64,000 bases of DNA from an uncultured Bacilli bacterium (GCA_934100165.1 CAKOPN010000005.1:103942-167941), one strand, 5' to 3'. Shown: positions 1 to 9,688, numbered from the stretch's first letter. A program made the numbers and translations. Notes: generated by a model from the letters alone, not told the origin.

Positions 1-195
1 GCTAAAAGAAAGAAATTTAGGATAAGCGAAAAATGCTTATTCTTTTTATCTTTCGTGGGAGGAAGTATAGGTAGTCTTTTGGCAATGTATATTTTTAGAC
101 ATAAAACTAAAAAAAAGAAGTTCTTAATTATTAACATAATAAGTCTTATATTTTGGCTTATTTTGGCTTATTTTGACTTTTTTCTATTTTTATGA
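1..195 (+). CDS. DUF1294 family membrane protein, C-terminal part
   Basis: The frame is open from the first base and ends at TGA (193-195), giving 64 residues. An Arg/Lys-rich start leads into IxEKxLFxLSxxGGSxGSLLAMYxFRHKT, the hallmark of the small DUF1294 (YsdA-like) inner-membrane family, followed by a second hydrophobic stretch rich in Ile, Leu and Phe. Function of the family is unknown. The N-terminus lies outside the window. Its last codons contain the -35 and spacer of the next gene's promoter, and a short tandem TTGGCTTATT repeat encodes part of the final membrane segment. Confidence 0.8.
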   Translation, partial: AKRKKFRISEKCLFFLSFVGGSIGSLLAMYIFRHKTKKKKFLIINIISLIFWLILAYFDFFLFL

Positions 196-201
196 TATAA
201 T
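173..201 (+). promoter_or_regulatory. Sigma-A type promoter for the 231 gene
   Basis: TTGACT (173-178), a 17-nt spacer and TATAAT (196-201). It overlaps the 3' end of the DUF1294 gene and sits 29 nt before the ATG at 231, with a purine-rich Shine-Dalgarno AAGGGGGA at 213-220. Confidence 0.75.
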
Positions 202-230
202 TACGGCATTTTAAGGGGGATTTGGTTAAT

Positions 231-1787
231 ATGAAATTAAAAGACATTTTAAATCTTGACGAAGCATTTTTTAACCCACCAGTTGGCTTCGATGGTGAAT
301 GGGTAATTGGAGCGGAAGAAGCAATTTTACCACTTAATGAAGATTATTTATATTTAAATGCGATTAAGGATAATGATGGTAATAGATATCAAAAACTAGC
401 AGAGGAAAAGTATTACAAACCATTAAGAAGAATCTTAGGATCAAATAGCATAGCAGATCAAATGCCATGTAGAATATTAACTTCAGAGGATAAAGATGGT
501 AGAAGATGTTTAAAGTTTTCTTTTTGGCATTATTATATGGCTAATCTTCTTACTCTTGTCGAAATGAATGATGTTCTTAAAAGAAAAGATGTATCTGAAG
601 GAATAGATGAACAAGACATGGATGCTTGTATTGAAAAGTTAAAGTCTCTTTTAAAAGAGGAAAGAAAAAAATATAATGATGTAAGTAAAAATGGGATAAA
701 ATCTCCTTATAGCAAACAAATTACTCAAGTATATCATGACAGTAAGAATGATTTAAGCTTTACTTTTCAAGAATTTATGTATGCTTCCATAGACAGTCTT
801 ACTCAAAGAATTGTGGCATGTAAATATTTAAAAGAGTTCTTTGATAGAACAATTGACGAATATGAATTTTTAAATTGTTTTGAATTTGATAAACTTGCTT
901 TATGTTTAGCAAAATCATGTATGAATGCGATGAAAGTTCATGAAGCATCAACTGGAGAAGTTTGTACAAGTAGTAATTATCTTTACTATTACTTCCGCAG
1001 TGTAGAAATTTTAAGAAAAATAAATCCTAATTACGACTGTAGTATAAATGTTTTTAATGATGAAACATCAAAATTTGAAAAAGTATCAATTGATGATATA
1101 AAAGAAGAGTATTATGAAGCTCTTAAAAGACATCCAGAATTCTGTGTTTATGAATTTACTGTCGATCAAGTGTTTCCAGAAGGAATTTCTAATGTCGAGT
1201 TTGAAAAACTAAGCCCTAACGAAGTAAGAGCAAGAGTGGAAAAGTTCGTTGATACAAGAAAAGAACTTGGAGATTTAGAAGCATCATGGGAAATTTTCCC
1301 TAAAGGTGAGATGGATAGCAAAGATAAAGGCAAGAATGAAACTCAAGGATACAAACCAACTTACCAAATAAGTGAAAATGAAAAATATCGAAGAAGTATG
1401 ACATCTCATAATTTCTTGGAAAGTCAAAGTTATTTATATAGAATGTATGGTATAAATGAATTTACTGGATATAATGCTTATGTTTTCCCAATAGGGAAAG
1501 TTATACTAGAAAAGCAAATGGAAGAAGACTTCAGAAAATCAAGTGCAACTTATGTTATGAATCTTGAAAACTTTGTCGAGTTGTCTAAACTATCAAGACA
1601 ACAGTTAAAAGAGAAAATAGGTAATAATGAGTTAGAAGGCGTAACAAGAATATATCACGTTCAAGATATGGATAGCTGGAAAAGAAAAGTAATGTCACAT
1701 ATATCTGGAGAAAGATATACTGATGAAGTTAAATCATATATAAATAAATTAGTAACTAATGAAGTTATAAAAAAGAAAGAAAAATAG
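231..1787 (+). CDS. Hypothetical protein, 518 aa
   Basis: I do not recognise a family. The ATG at 231 is preferred over an upstream TTG because AAGGGGGA lies 10 nt before it and a near-consensus promoter precedes it. The product is soluble-looking, acidic and lysine-rich, with no signal peptide or membrane segment. A charged helical stretch around residues 130-155 is followed by aromatic, mostly helical sequence. It is followed after 3 nt by another unknown gene, so the two are probably translationally coupled and may act together. The codon use matches the housekeeping genes nearby, so nothing marks it as recently acquired. Confidence 0.75.
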   Translation: MKLKDILNLDEAFFNPPVGFDGEWVIGAEEAILPLNEDYLYLNAIKDNDGNRYQKLAEEKYYKPLRRILGSNSIADQMPCRILTSEDKDGRRCLKFSFWHYYMANLLTLVEMNDVLKRKDVSEGIDEQDMDACIEKLKSLLKEERKKYNDVSKNGIKSPYSKQITQVYHDSKNDLSFTFQEFMYASIDSLTQRIVACKYLKEFFDRTIDEYEFLNCFEFDKLALCLAKSCMNAMKVHEASTGEVCTSSNYLYYYFRSVEILRKINPNYDCSINVFNDETSKFEKVSIDDIKEEYYEALKRHPEFCVYEFTVDQVFPEGISNVEFEKLSPNEVRARVEKFVDTRKELGDLEASWEIFPKGEMDSKDKGKNETQGYKPTYQISENEKYRRSMTSHNFLESQSYLYRMYGINEFTGYNAYVFPIGKVILEKQMEEDFRKSSATYVMNLENFVELSKLSRQQLKEKIGNNELEGVTRIYHVQDMDSWKRKVMSHISGERYTDEVKSYINKLVTNEVIKKKEK

Positions 1788-1790
1788 GGT

Positions 1791-2264
1791 ATGAATTTAA
1801 GAGAATATTTAATAGGTAAGATGGCTAGTGAAGAATCTACAATAGATAATCTATTAGAAATAGATAACACCATCGAGTTAACAAATCTAACTAAAGAGGA
1901 TATAATTTTTACCATAAAACAAACTTATGACAATAAGTTAAATGGTTTTGATGGTGAAGAATTTGATGTGATTTGTGACGGTGAGTTAAATAGCTTTTTC
2001 TATATAATTCTTAATTATGGAGAAAAAATAAAGAACATATATGTTGATGAGTCATTTTTAGGAATATGTACTTATATAGTAGCAAGAACAAATGAGTTCT
2101 TTAAAGAAAATAATATAGAAAAGAAAATCGTATTAGATGATAGTCATGATAAAAGAAAATATTTAAATTCAACAAGAAAAATTATTATCTGTGGAACGGA
2201 TGAATTTGTTATTGATACAAGTAATCTTTTAAAAGATAAAGACACATACACAGTAATGTTTTAA
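1791..2264 (+). CDS. Hypothetical protein, 157 aa
   Basis: The ATG lies 3 nt after the stop of the 518-aa gene, indicating a two-gene operon. The product is acidic, with no signal peptide or transmembrane helix. A central part reads like alternating strands and helices (SFFYIILNYG, then IVARTNEFFKENN), and the C-terminus has a short ICGTDEF motif. I do not recognise a family. The next gene, ftsW, has its own TATAAT-like -10 (2304-2309), so the pair is probably a separate transcription unit. Confidence 0.7.
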   Translation: MNLREYLIGKMASEESTIDNLLEIDNTIELTNLTKEDIIFTIKQTYDNKLNGFDGEEFDVICDGELNSFFYIILNYGEKIKNIYVDESFLGICTYIVARTNEFFKENNIEKKIVLDDSHDKRKYLNSTRKIIICGTDEFVIDTSNLLKDKDTYTVMF

Positions 2265-2321
2265 GACTAATTTAAGCATATAATTATTAGTAAAAATATA
2301 AGATATAATAAAGGTGATTTT

Positions 2322-3410
2322 ATGAAGAAAAATCTAGGATTATATCTTTTTTTAGTTACCATGATACTTATAGTATTCGGAATAATAATGATATATTCAT
2401 CATCAAGCATATGGGCTGAATATAAGTTTAACGATGCTTTTAAGTATGTTAAAAATCAAGCTTTGTTTGCATTTATTGGTACATTTTTAATGATTATAAT
2501 AAGTAAAATAGATTATAAGTTTTATTATAATAAAGCAAGTCAAATTTTTTTAATTTCGATTATTTTACTAGTTTTAGTACTCATTCCAGGTATAGGAAGT
2601 GTAAGAAATGGAAGTAGAAGTTGGTTTGGTATTGGTTCTTTTGGTGTACAACCAAGTGAGTTTGCTAAGTTAAGTTTAATTATTTTGGCTAGTAAGTATT
2701 TAACAAAGTCTAATAAGTTTGTTAAGGATATTAAAAAAGGTGTAATACCTATTCTTGCTCTTTTGTTTTTAGTATTTGGACTTATCATGTTACAACCTGA
2801 TTTTGGTACTGGTATGATAATTGTAGTAAGCATATTATCTCTTTTATATATTGCAGGAGTTAATATTAAATTCTTTATTGGACTTGGACTGTTGGGAGTA
2901 ATAGGAATTACTTTTCTAATTTTAATTGCCCCATATAGAATGGATAGAATAACATCATTTGTAGATCCTTGGAATGATCCTTTAGGAACAGGTTTTCAAA
3001 TAATACAGTCACTTTATGCGATAGGACCAGGGGGACTACTTGGAATGGGATTTTTAAAGTCAAGACAGAAGCAGTTTTATTTACCAGAACCACAAACCGA
3101 TTTTATTTTTTCTATAATAAGTGAAGAGTTTGGTGTGTTAGGGGTAGTCATTGTTACATCTTTATTTGTGTCTATCTTATATCTAGGTATTAAAATTGCT
3201 CTAAATTCAAAGGATAGTTTTGCTAAGTATTTAGCATTCGGACTGCTTTTTCAAATGCTTATACAAGCCGTTATGAATCTTGCGGTAGTAATTGGCTTAA
3301 TACCAGTAACAGGAGTTACTCTTCCTTTTCTATCTTACGGTGGAAGTAGTCTTTTAATAAGTATGGCCAGTATCGGAATAATATTAAGCATTGCAAGGTA
3401 TCAAAGATAA
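2322..3410 (+). CDS. ftsW: FtsW/RodA/SpoVE family peptidoglycan polymerase
   Basis: SEDS-family glycosyltransferase that polymerises lipid II into glycan strands with a partner class B penicillin-binding protein. The 362 residues carry about ten membrane segments and the family signatures: MIYSSSS near the N-terminus, GVQPSEFAKL, QPDFGTG, the loop LPEPQTDFIFSIISEEFG, and the C-terminal TGVTLPFLSYGGSS. The start has AAAGGTG 7 nt upstream. The LPEPQTDFIFS loop fits FtsW or SpoVE somewhat better than RodA, but the three cannot be separated by eye. No mur or fts gene is adjacent; the mur genes lie 20-29 kb downstream. Confidence 0.9.
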   Translation: MKKNLGLYLFLVTMILIVFGIIMIYSSSSIWAEYKFNDAFKYVKNQALFAFIGTFLMIIISKIDYKFYYNKASQIFLISIILLVLVLIPGIGSVRNGSRSWFGIGSFGVQPSEFAKLSLIILASKYLTKSNKFVKDIKKGVIPILALLFLVFGLIMLQPDFGTGMIIVVSILSLLYIAGVNIKFFIGLGLLGVIGITFLILIAPYRMDRITSFVDPWNDPLGTGFQIIQSLYAIGPGGLLGMGFLKSRQKQFYLPEPQTDFIFSIISEEFGVLGVVIVTSLFVSILYLGIKIALNSKDSFAKYLAFGLLFQMLIQAVMNLAVVIGLIPVTGVTLPFLSYGGSSLLISMASIGIILSIARYQR

Positions 3411-3425
3411 TAATAAATAATAAAA

Positions 3426-3863
3426 TTGATAATACCATCTGGTGTTGAAAGTATAGTTATGGATGATGACAACATTTATTATAGAAAAGACAACAAACTT
3501 TTTGTCCATAATTTAAAAGATGCAACAAATGAATTATTACTAGACTATATCGATCGTTCATACATTTTATATAATGGCAATATTATTTCATTCAGCAAAG
3601 AAGCTAAACAATTTAAAAGTTTTAATCTTGACACCAAAAAAGAAAATGTTTTGTTAGAAGACATAGAAGGAAGTGATGTTGAAACTATGTATGTAACTAA
3701 AGATAAGTTATATTATATAGACGACAGATACAAAATGTTTGAATATGATCTAAATAAAAAAGTACAAAGGAAAATAGAACGTCAGGGTAGGTATGTATGG
3801 TTTTGCAACGATAAAATATATGGAGTTTTTCGTGATGGCACAATAAAGGAACTAAAAATTTAA
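3426..3863 (+). CDS. Beta-propeller-like protein, short or 5'-truncated
   Basis: An open frame 15 nt after ftsW encodes about 145 residues with repeating short blocks of the type DDNIYY, NGNIISF, KDKLYYIDD, NDKIYGVF, resembling DUF5050/WD-like beta-propeller blades. No signal peptide is present, although such proteins are usually secreted and larger. In-frame TAA codons at 3411 and 3414 block any upstream extension. The only starts are TTG 3426 or ATG 3459, neither with a clear ribosome-binding site. This may be the remnant of a longer propeller gene or a small intracellular one translated from ftsW mRNA. Confidence 0.5.
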   Translation: MIIPSGVESIVMDDDNIYYRKDNKLFVHNLKDATNELLLDYIDRSYILYNGNIISFSKEAKQFKSFNLDTKKENVLLEDIEGSDVETMYVTKDKLYYIDDRYKMFEYDLNKKVQRKIERQGRYVWFCNDKIYGVFRDGTIKELKI

Positions 3864-3900
3864 AAAAAGAGAAACCATTTAAATTTTGGCTTCTTTTTTT
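3863..3900. terminator. Convergent terminator between 3863 and the sortase gene
   Basis: An A-run plus AGAGAAACC, a short AT loop, then GGCTTCTTTTTTT makes an imperfect hairpin with T-runs on both strands, between converging genes. It overlaps the sortase stop codon. Confidence 0.5.
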
Positions 3901-4700
3901 ATTAGTTTTGCATGTATTACCATTTTTTCTTGGTTATTATAACAAGTAGAAAGTGTAAGGATTTTATCACTTTTAGAAACAGTTGTATCAAAATTATAAG
4001 CACTTCTATCTTTTAATTTATTAACAAACTCTTGAAAATCATTATCATCTTTAAAATCGATTTGTAAATAATCACTAGTAGTAGGAATATGATAAGCACT
4101 GAAAATTTGCCATAAAGTATTTTCTTTTTCAGTTGATATCTTAATTATGTAATTATCCTTATTATTAACCCAGCTACTTTCTAAGATATCTCTAAGAGTT
4201 CCAAACATTGTCTTATCATATCTTCCATGTCCATAAATAATAGTATTTTTATTATCAGTGTCATTATTTCTGTAATCTAGAAATAACCATCCAGCAGTGT
4301 TATAAGATTTATCAAAAGAATGCTTTAAATAATAACTATTATTATCAGTTTGTACAAAAGGATAATTTACATTTGTACCGTTAACTAAAATCCAACCCTT
4401 GATATCATTATTAACATCTTTTAACTTGTTAAAGTCAACATCAATCATATTCATTTTAATATAATCCCAATAAGGATCAGTAATCGGAACTTCTACAGCC
4501 GGCTCTATAATCTCAGTGTTTTCATTATCTTCCTTTTCTTCAATATTAGCATCTTTTTGTACATCTTCTATCTGTTTATTGGTCTTGTTGGAATCAAGTT
4601 TCCATTCAATAATTTTAATACCAGAAATAACAAACCCACCAAGAAAACAGACGAATGCTAAAACAATAAAAAATCTCTTCCATTTTTTTTCATTTTTCAT
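3879..4700 (-). CDS. srtB: Class B sortase
   Basis: Membrane-bound transpeptidase that anchors surface proteins to the wall. In order: cytoplasmic basic N-terminus, one membrane segment (residues about 10-30), an Asp/Glu/Asn-rich linker, then the catalytic domain from PYWDYIKMNM onward. The His motif IYGHGRYDKTMFGTL (His158) and Cys motif TLSTC (Cys253) match class B. At the position where the family usually has its catalytic Arg the sequence reads EKMVIHAKL, that is Lys259. Plausible substrates in this window are the two wall proteins ending in NPxTGDN. A decayed paralogue lies at 54448-54893. Transcribed alone, divergent from the 1278-aa gene. Confidence 0.88.
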   Translation of the reverse strand: MKNEKKWKRFFIVLAFVCFLGGFVISGIKIIEWKLDSNKTNKQIEDVQKDANIEEKEDNENTEIIEPAVEVPITDPYWDYIKMNMIDVDFNKLKDVNNDIKGWILVNGTNVNYPFVQTDNNSYYLKHSFDKSYNTAGWLFLDYRNNDTDNKNTIIYGHGRYDKTMFGTLRDILESSWVNNKDNYIIKISTEKENTLWQIFSAYHIPTTSDYLQIDFKDDNDFQEFVNKLKDRSAYNFDTTVSKSDKILTLSTCYNNQEKMVIHAKLIKKEAKI

Positions 4701-4822
4701 AAATAATCATTCCATTCAAATAACATAATTATTGTAACATGAATATAAACAAATAAAAATAATAAATTGTAACCAAAGTGTAACTGTGTTAAAATTATCG
4801 GTATATAAAGGGTGTAGAAAAA

Positions 4823-7800
4823 GTGGAAAAAGAAAAGCTAGAAAATAAGGACATTTACGAAAAATTTATAGAAGAATTTGGAAAAGAAAATTTTGAATTA
4901 CTTTTATTAAAGTACAAAGAAACAATAGAATATATAATAAGTTTTTATCAAAATAGTGATACTGATTTTGATCTTTTTGATGTCAATAAAACCAATCATG
5001 GTCTAGAGGCAACTTTTAAAATATATATCAAAAACTTTGTATTAAGGCATAAGAAAGAAGAACTAGAAAAAATTAAAAGTGGCGACATACCATCTTGGTT
5101 ATTACCAATAAACTTTGACTACAAAAACAAACTTAGAAAAGTAGATGACCTTATAAACTATAACAGTGATACTTTTGTCCTTGATGCATCTGAGCAAAAT
5201 CTACTTAACCAGATTCCAATAGAATACTTAAAAAAATATATTGAAGAGCTTGGTATTAAAATACACAAAGAATATCCAAGAGATGAACTTTTACTATTTG
5301 ACGTTGTAGCAAAAATACTGCAGCAAAGAAACTTAGATTTTACAGGTAAAATATCATCATATGAAGACTTTAAAAATGAACTTGTAAAACTATTTCAAAC
5401 CACTAAAAGATTTGATTTGGAAAATGTAAGTGATTTAACATTGTTTCCAAAGTCAATTTTAAGTGCATACAGTGAAATACTTTTAGATAGCAATGCTCCA
5501 AGAGGATTAAGAGAAAAGTTTTATAGTAAGACACTTGAAATGAATGATTTAAGAAGACACAAAGAATATGCTTCTTACTTATTAAATAAAAATTTAATAG
5601 AAATTTTAAATATTGAGAAAAAAGAATCTCAAACATTTTGGCAAACCTACATAAACAGATTTGGAAAAAAAGAATTTTCAGATTTATGTTCTAAATATGG
5701 AAATTTATTAAATAATATTTCTTTAGATATTGAAGATATTACTAATAAAGATATAGCAGATAAAATGATAAGAGAAAAAATAAGTGAAGTAACTAAAAAG
5801 GGGAAAACTTATGAATTCTTGACAGAAGATGACGTGTTTGTGCAAGAGCATAAAGAAATGTTTAAAGAGTTTAATGATTTAAAAAATATGTCTTTAGAAG
5901 AAAAAGAAAAATTAAAAGAGATTATTATCTCTGGAGTTTTAACACCTAATAATGTAAGATATTCATTTTTAAAAAACAAAAAACTTGTAGTGCCACTTAA
6001 CTTTGAAAACTCTCCTAGTGAAATGGTAGAGCCTTGGGTAGCTAATTTTATAAATGTCTATGGATTAGAAAATGTTTTGGAACTTTATAAAGTATATGGA
6101 AGATATATAAAAGGTATAAATGAAAAACTTAATGATATAACTACATTTTCAAATGGTAATTATATAGATAATGCTACTTCTACACCAATATCTTTTGAAA
6201 AAATGAATACTATTATTAAAGATTACATAGAAGAAAAAATATTGAATGGAAACATGTTTTATACCAAAGAAGATATTCCTGACTTTTTCAAATCAGAGCA
6301 TCCAGAATTCTTTCTAGATAATTCTGCACCAGAAGAGTTAAAAAATCTTTTTTATAATCAAGATCGAAGTTATGGACTATCTTTTGATGTCCTAAAAGAA
6401 CATAAAGATTGGCTTTTATATTTAAAAGATAAAAATATAGAAGCAGCATTTTTAAGAAGTATAAATATTGGTGATGAAGAAAAACTTTATAATCAGTATT
6501 ATCCAGGTCATTTTCTTACTGAAATAGAAGCCTTAAAAAATGAAGTAAAAAAATATTTCATTTTTATGGGGCAAGAAAAAGGACTAGAACTTGGTATAAA
6601 TAAGAAAGATACCGTAAATGAAATGATTAAATTAAAAAATGTTAACACTTTATGCACTTGGTATGAAATGACAGGTAAAAGATTTATTCCAGATTATGTT
6701 GTAATGCAAAATTTTGATTCCTCAGAAATAGATAAATTTTTATCAAATGGTATGATTTGGAGTAATTTGATGAAATTAAAAAACATTTCTTCAAACGATA
6801 ACTCAAGAGAGGCACTACTTAAACTTGCATATTCCTTTGGAGCATTCGATAATGATAAAAGAGGTCTTACAAAGCTTAATGAAATCTTGACAGACTTACC
6901 AAGAAAAGTTTCTAAAGAAAATGGTTATATATTTGATAAACTTGATAAAGACTTTTTGAAGAAAGAAGGACTGTTTGACTCTAAAACATTAGATAGCATT
7001 CATGACACTTTGGAAAGAGAAAAAGTAAGTATTGATTTAGAGAAAGGACTATTTAATCAAATATACAGAAAAAATGAAGACGGAACATATACACTTACAA
7101 TAAGCAAGCAAAAATCTCCAAAAACGGTACAAGTAATAAGAGGTATTTTAGAAAACTACGATGATTTTCCAATGCTAACTCCAAACAAAATGGCTCTTTA
7201 CTTTGATGCGTTCGATATGGATTATAATCCATCATTTAGAGAATTTTTCTTATCAAACTTTGACAAACTTATTGACGATAAAATCTCTTTATCAAAAATC
7301 TCTTTAATACAAAGACAGTTTAGAGAAATAAAAAAAATATACAGTAATATTCCATTAACATTAGATATTGCCATGAGTTATGTAGATGCAAACAGATATG
7401 TAAGAGTAAATCCAGGAAATGAAAATGTTACAAAAATTGCTGCTACAAGTAATTATAGTCAGAAAGATTTTGAAACACTTCAACGAATATATAACTATAG
7501 TAAAAAAAGAATTTTTAGTAGCATACCAAGAATTAAAAATAAACTAGGTGGATATACATATGAATTTTTAAAAATAGATGATCCATATGCCATGTCAGTT
7601 GGCATTTTAACAGATTGCTGCCAGCAACTAGGACAACCAGGTGAACTTTGTATGGAACACAGCATGACAGATAAAAATGGTAGAATATTTATAGTTAAGG
7701 ATGAAAAAGGTGAGTTAGTAGCACAAAGTTGGGTATGGAGAAATAATGATGTGCTTTGCTTTGATAATATAGAAGTACCTAATAAAAAAATGTTAGAGCA

Positions 7801-8659
7801 CGGTATAAAACGTGGTAAAAAAGATGAAGGTGTAAGAAATGATTTCACCGATGAAGTCTTAGAAATATACAAAAAAGCTGCAAAAGAAATTATGGAAGAA
7901 GATGAAAAAAGATATAATGCTCTTTTAGAAAGTGGAAGAATAACGAAGGAAGAATATGATGGCCTAAAACTTAAAAAAATTACTGTAGGGGAAGGTCATA
8001 GTAATATTAAAGGTTCGTTTGTTACCTTGAAAAGAGAAAATGAAATTACCAGAAGTATTCCTTTTACACCTCCAGTTAGACTAACTAAAGATTTATATAC
8101 AAAGGATTCTGATATTCAGTACATTTTAGAAGAAAGAGAAAGAAAAACTTCTTATGATGGAATGCCACTTGCTATTTATGATGATGAGTTTTCCATATAC
8201 ACTGATGCAAATGCTGATGAAAAGATGCTTTTAACGCTTCAAAAGTTAGAACTTCTAACTAAAAGTAGCAAAGATTTAAAAATGCAAATTAGTGATAGGT
8301 ATGCAAGATATGATAAGGATCACATAATTACCACTATTGCTAAAAGATATGGATTAGATGAAAAAAATGCAAGAGCAATAGTTACATCAAATTTTGCTAT
8401 TTTATATGCTATAGATGGTGATAATTTAAAGATAGGAGATTTGCTATTTAACACAGAAATAGATGATAATAATGAAAAAATAGATATTGAAAAAGAAACT
8501 ATAATGCAGATAAATATGGCAATGAATCAAATAGGTAAAGACAAGAACATAGATATATCACTGCTAAATGAAAAACAAAAAGAAGTATATGAAAAAGCAA
8601 CAAGCATAAGTACAGAAAAAGAAATAAATATAGAAAGGGGCTTTAAACATGTTAAGTGA
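4823..8659 (+). CDS. Very large hypothetical protein with repeated modules, 1278 aa
   Basis: GTG start, with AAAGGG about 9 nt upstream. I recognise no characterised family. The N-terminal half shows internal repeats: a WxxxFIxxxGxExxxELxxKYxxxIxxI block begins near residues 11, 275 and 405, and a DxxAPxxLxxxFY...HKxWxxYLxxKNI block occurs twice. The C-terminal third has a distinct conserved-looking segment around residues 920-985, TDCCQQLGxPGExC (TDCC at 930-933) followed by IFIVKDEKGELVAQSWVWRNNDVLCFDNIEV, which resembles the strand pattern of acyltransferase-like folds; this is a guess. No signal peptide or membrane helix. It overlaps the next gene by 11 nt, so the two products are probably made together. 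Confidence 0.8.
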   Translation: MEKEKLENKDIYEKFIEEFGKENFELLLLKYKETIEYIISFYQNSDTDFDLFDVNKTNHGLEATFKIYIKNFVLRHKKEELEKIKSGDIPSWLLPINFDYKNKLRKVDDLINYNSDTFVLDASEQNLLNQIPIEYLKKYIEELGIKIHKEYPRDELLLFDVVAKILQQRNLDFTGKISSYEDFKNELVKLFQTTKRFDLENVSDLTLFPKSILSAYSEILLDSNAPRGLREKFYSKTLEMNDLRRHKEYASYLLNKNLIEILNIEKKESQTFWQTYINRFGKKEFSDLCSKYGNLLNNISLDIEDITNKDIADKMIREKISEVTKKGKTYEFLTEDDVFVQEHKEMFKEFNDLKNMSLEEKEKLKEIIISGVLTPNNVRYSFLKNKKLVVPLNFENSPSEMVEPWVANFINVYGLENVLELYKVYGRYIKGINEKLNDITTFSNGNYIDNATSTPISFEKMNTIIKDYIEEKILNGNMFYTKEDIPDFFKSEHPEFFLDNSAPEELKNLFYNQDRSYGLSFDVLKEHKDWLLYLKDKNIEAAFLRSINIGDEEKLYNQYYPGHFLTEIEALKNEVKKYFIFMGQEKGLELGINKKDTVNEMIKLKNVNTLCTWYEMTGKRFIPDYVVMQNFDSSEIDKFLSNGMIWSNLMKLKNISSNDNSREALLKLAYSFGAFDNDKRGLTKLNEILTDLPRKVSKENGYIFDKLDKDFLKKEGLFDSKTLDSIHDTLEREKVSIDLEKGLFNQIYRKNEDGTYTLTISKQKSPKTVQVIRGILENYDDFPMLTPNKMALYFDAFDMDYNPSFREFFLSNFDKLIDDKISLSKISLIQRQFREIKKIYSNIPLTLDIAMSYVDANRYVRVNPGNENVTKIAATSNYSQKDFETLQRIYNYSKKRIFSSIPRIKNKLGGYTYEFLKIDDPYAMSVGILTDCCQQLGQPGELCMEHSMTDKNGRIFIVKDEKGELVAQSWVWRNNDVLCFDNIEVPNKKMLEHGIKRGKKDEGVRNDFTDEVLEIYKKAAKEIMEEDEKRYNALLESGRITKEEYDGLKLKKITVGEGHSNIKGSFVTLKRENEITRSIPFTPPVRLTKDLYTKDSDIQYILEERERKTSYDGMPLAIYDDEFSIYTDANADEKMLLTLQKLELLTKSSKDLKMQISDRYARYDKDHIITTIAKRYGLDEKNARAIVTSNFAILYAIDGDNLKIGDLLFNTEIDDNNEKIDIEKETIMQINMAMNQIGKDKNIDISLLNEKQKEVYEKATSISTEKEINIERGFKHVK

Positions 8660-9656
8660 CATAATTAAAAATATTTTAACAATTGACAAAAGAAACTTAA
8701 AAGAAAATATAAGACCAATGATTTCAGAATTAAAAGAACGCCTTAATAGTAATTTTGATTTATTAGAGGAAGCTAATAACGTTGATATAAGTAAAAACAA
8801 CGGTTTCAAACTTGATTTAAACATAATAAACAATATCTTCACAAATGTTTTAAAAGAACCTTTTACATATGGAGATGTTACAGTAAGTTTCAAAGATGAT
8901 GAAAAAAAGATAATATATGGAAAAGAAATCTTTGATGTTGGAAATGTTATTGTTATAAATGAAGGCAATTTTTATGTAACTATTGAATTACTACTTAGAA
9001 ATTTATTAGCAGGAAATACTACTATATTTGTAAACTCTGGTTATATGTTTGGAAGCAACAACTTTTTAATAAATGAAATAGAAAGTATTTTAAAGACCTA
9101 TGACATCTCTCAAAATTTATTTCAAATTTATGTAACAGAAGATTACGATGAAGTTTTATCGTATAATGCAAACATTGATTTAATTGTATGCATAGGAAAC
9201 AAGTTTCTTCAAAATATGATACTAAGAAAAAGCAAAGTTAAGACAATAATTACTGGTTATGATAATTTTGATTTATACATTGAAAGCAAAGTTAATTTAG
9301 ACTTTCTTAATGAAATATTAAAAACAGGGCTAAACATAAATCTTTATATAAAAGATGACCTAAATTTAAATCATTCTAAAGCTATGCTAGTACATGATAT
9401 AAACGAGGCAATTTCGCAAATTAACTATACAGGTAATAGATATAGCACAGCAATATTTACTTCGAATTCTTTAAATGCTTCAAAATTTATTAATGAAGTA
9501 AAGTCAAAAATTATAACTATAAATACAAGTCCAACAATTGAAAGGATTTTGGATATAAAACAAACTGAACTAATGAATGAGAAAATAGTGATATATCCTT
9601 TATCTTTCAACTTTGATAACGGTGGTGTAAAGATAAATTTAAATGAAATTAGTTGA
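8649..9656 (+). CDS. Aldehyde-dehydrogenase-fold protein (ProA-like), catalytic Cys absent
   Basis: 335 residues, overlapping the upstream gene by 11 nt. The order of segments follows ProA/ALDH enzymes: LLLRNLLAGNTTIFVNSGYMFGSNNFL at the cofactor site, DLIVCIGNKFL, a TIITGYDNFDLYIESKVNLD segment where ProA has GxGxCHxYVDxxAD, VHDINEAISQINYTGNRYSTAIFTSN and a final INTSP strand. The position of the catalytic Cys-His of ProA reads Phe-Asp here, and the protein is about 80 residues shorter than ProA. I infer a non-catalytic or repurposed family member. Its pairing with the giant upstream protein suggests a joint function that I cannot name. A terminator follows. Confidence 0.6.
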   Translation: MLSDIIKNILTIDKRNLKENIRPMISELKERLNSNFDLLEEANNVDISKNNGFKLDLNIINNIFTNVLKEPFTYGDVTVSFKDDEKKIIYGKEIFDVGNVIVINEGNFYVTIELLLRNLLAGNTTIFVNSGYMFGSNNFLINEIESILKTYDISQNLFQIYVTEDYDEVLSYNANIDLIVCIGNKFLQNMILRKSKVKTIITGYDNFDLYIESKVNLDFLNEILKTGLNINLYIKDDLNLNHSKAMLVHDINEAISQINYTGNRYSTAIFTSNSLNASKFINEVKSKIITINTSPTIERILDIKQTELMNEKIVIYPLSFNFDNGGVKINLNEIS

Positions 9657-9688
9657 GAACTGTAGAAAGTAAAGCTATAGTTCTTTTA
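9657..9688 (+). terminator. Rho-independent terminator after the ALDH-like gene
   Basis: GAACTGTAG (9657-9665) pairs with CTATAGTTC (9675-9683) with one G-U pair, followed by TTTTATTTTTA. It begins just after the gene's stop codon. Confidence 0.7.

Noticed and set aside
150..178. Tandem TTGGCTTATT repeat as a regulatory element
   Set aside because: It encodes the last hydrophobic residues of the DUF1294 protein and is only about two units long.
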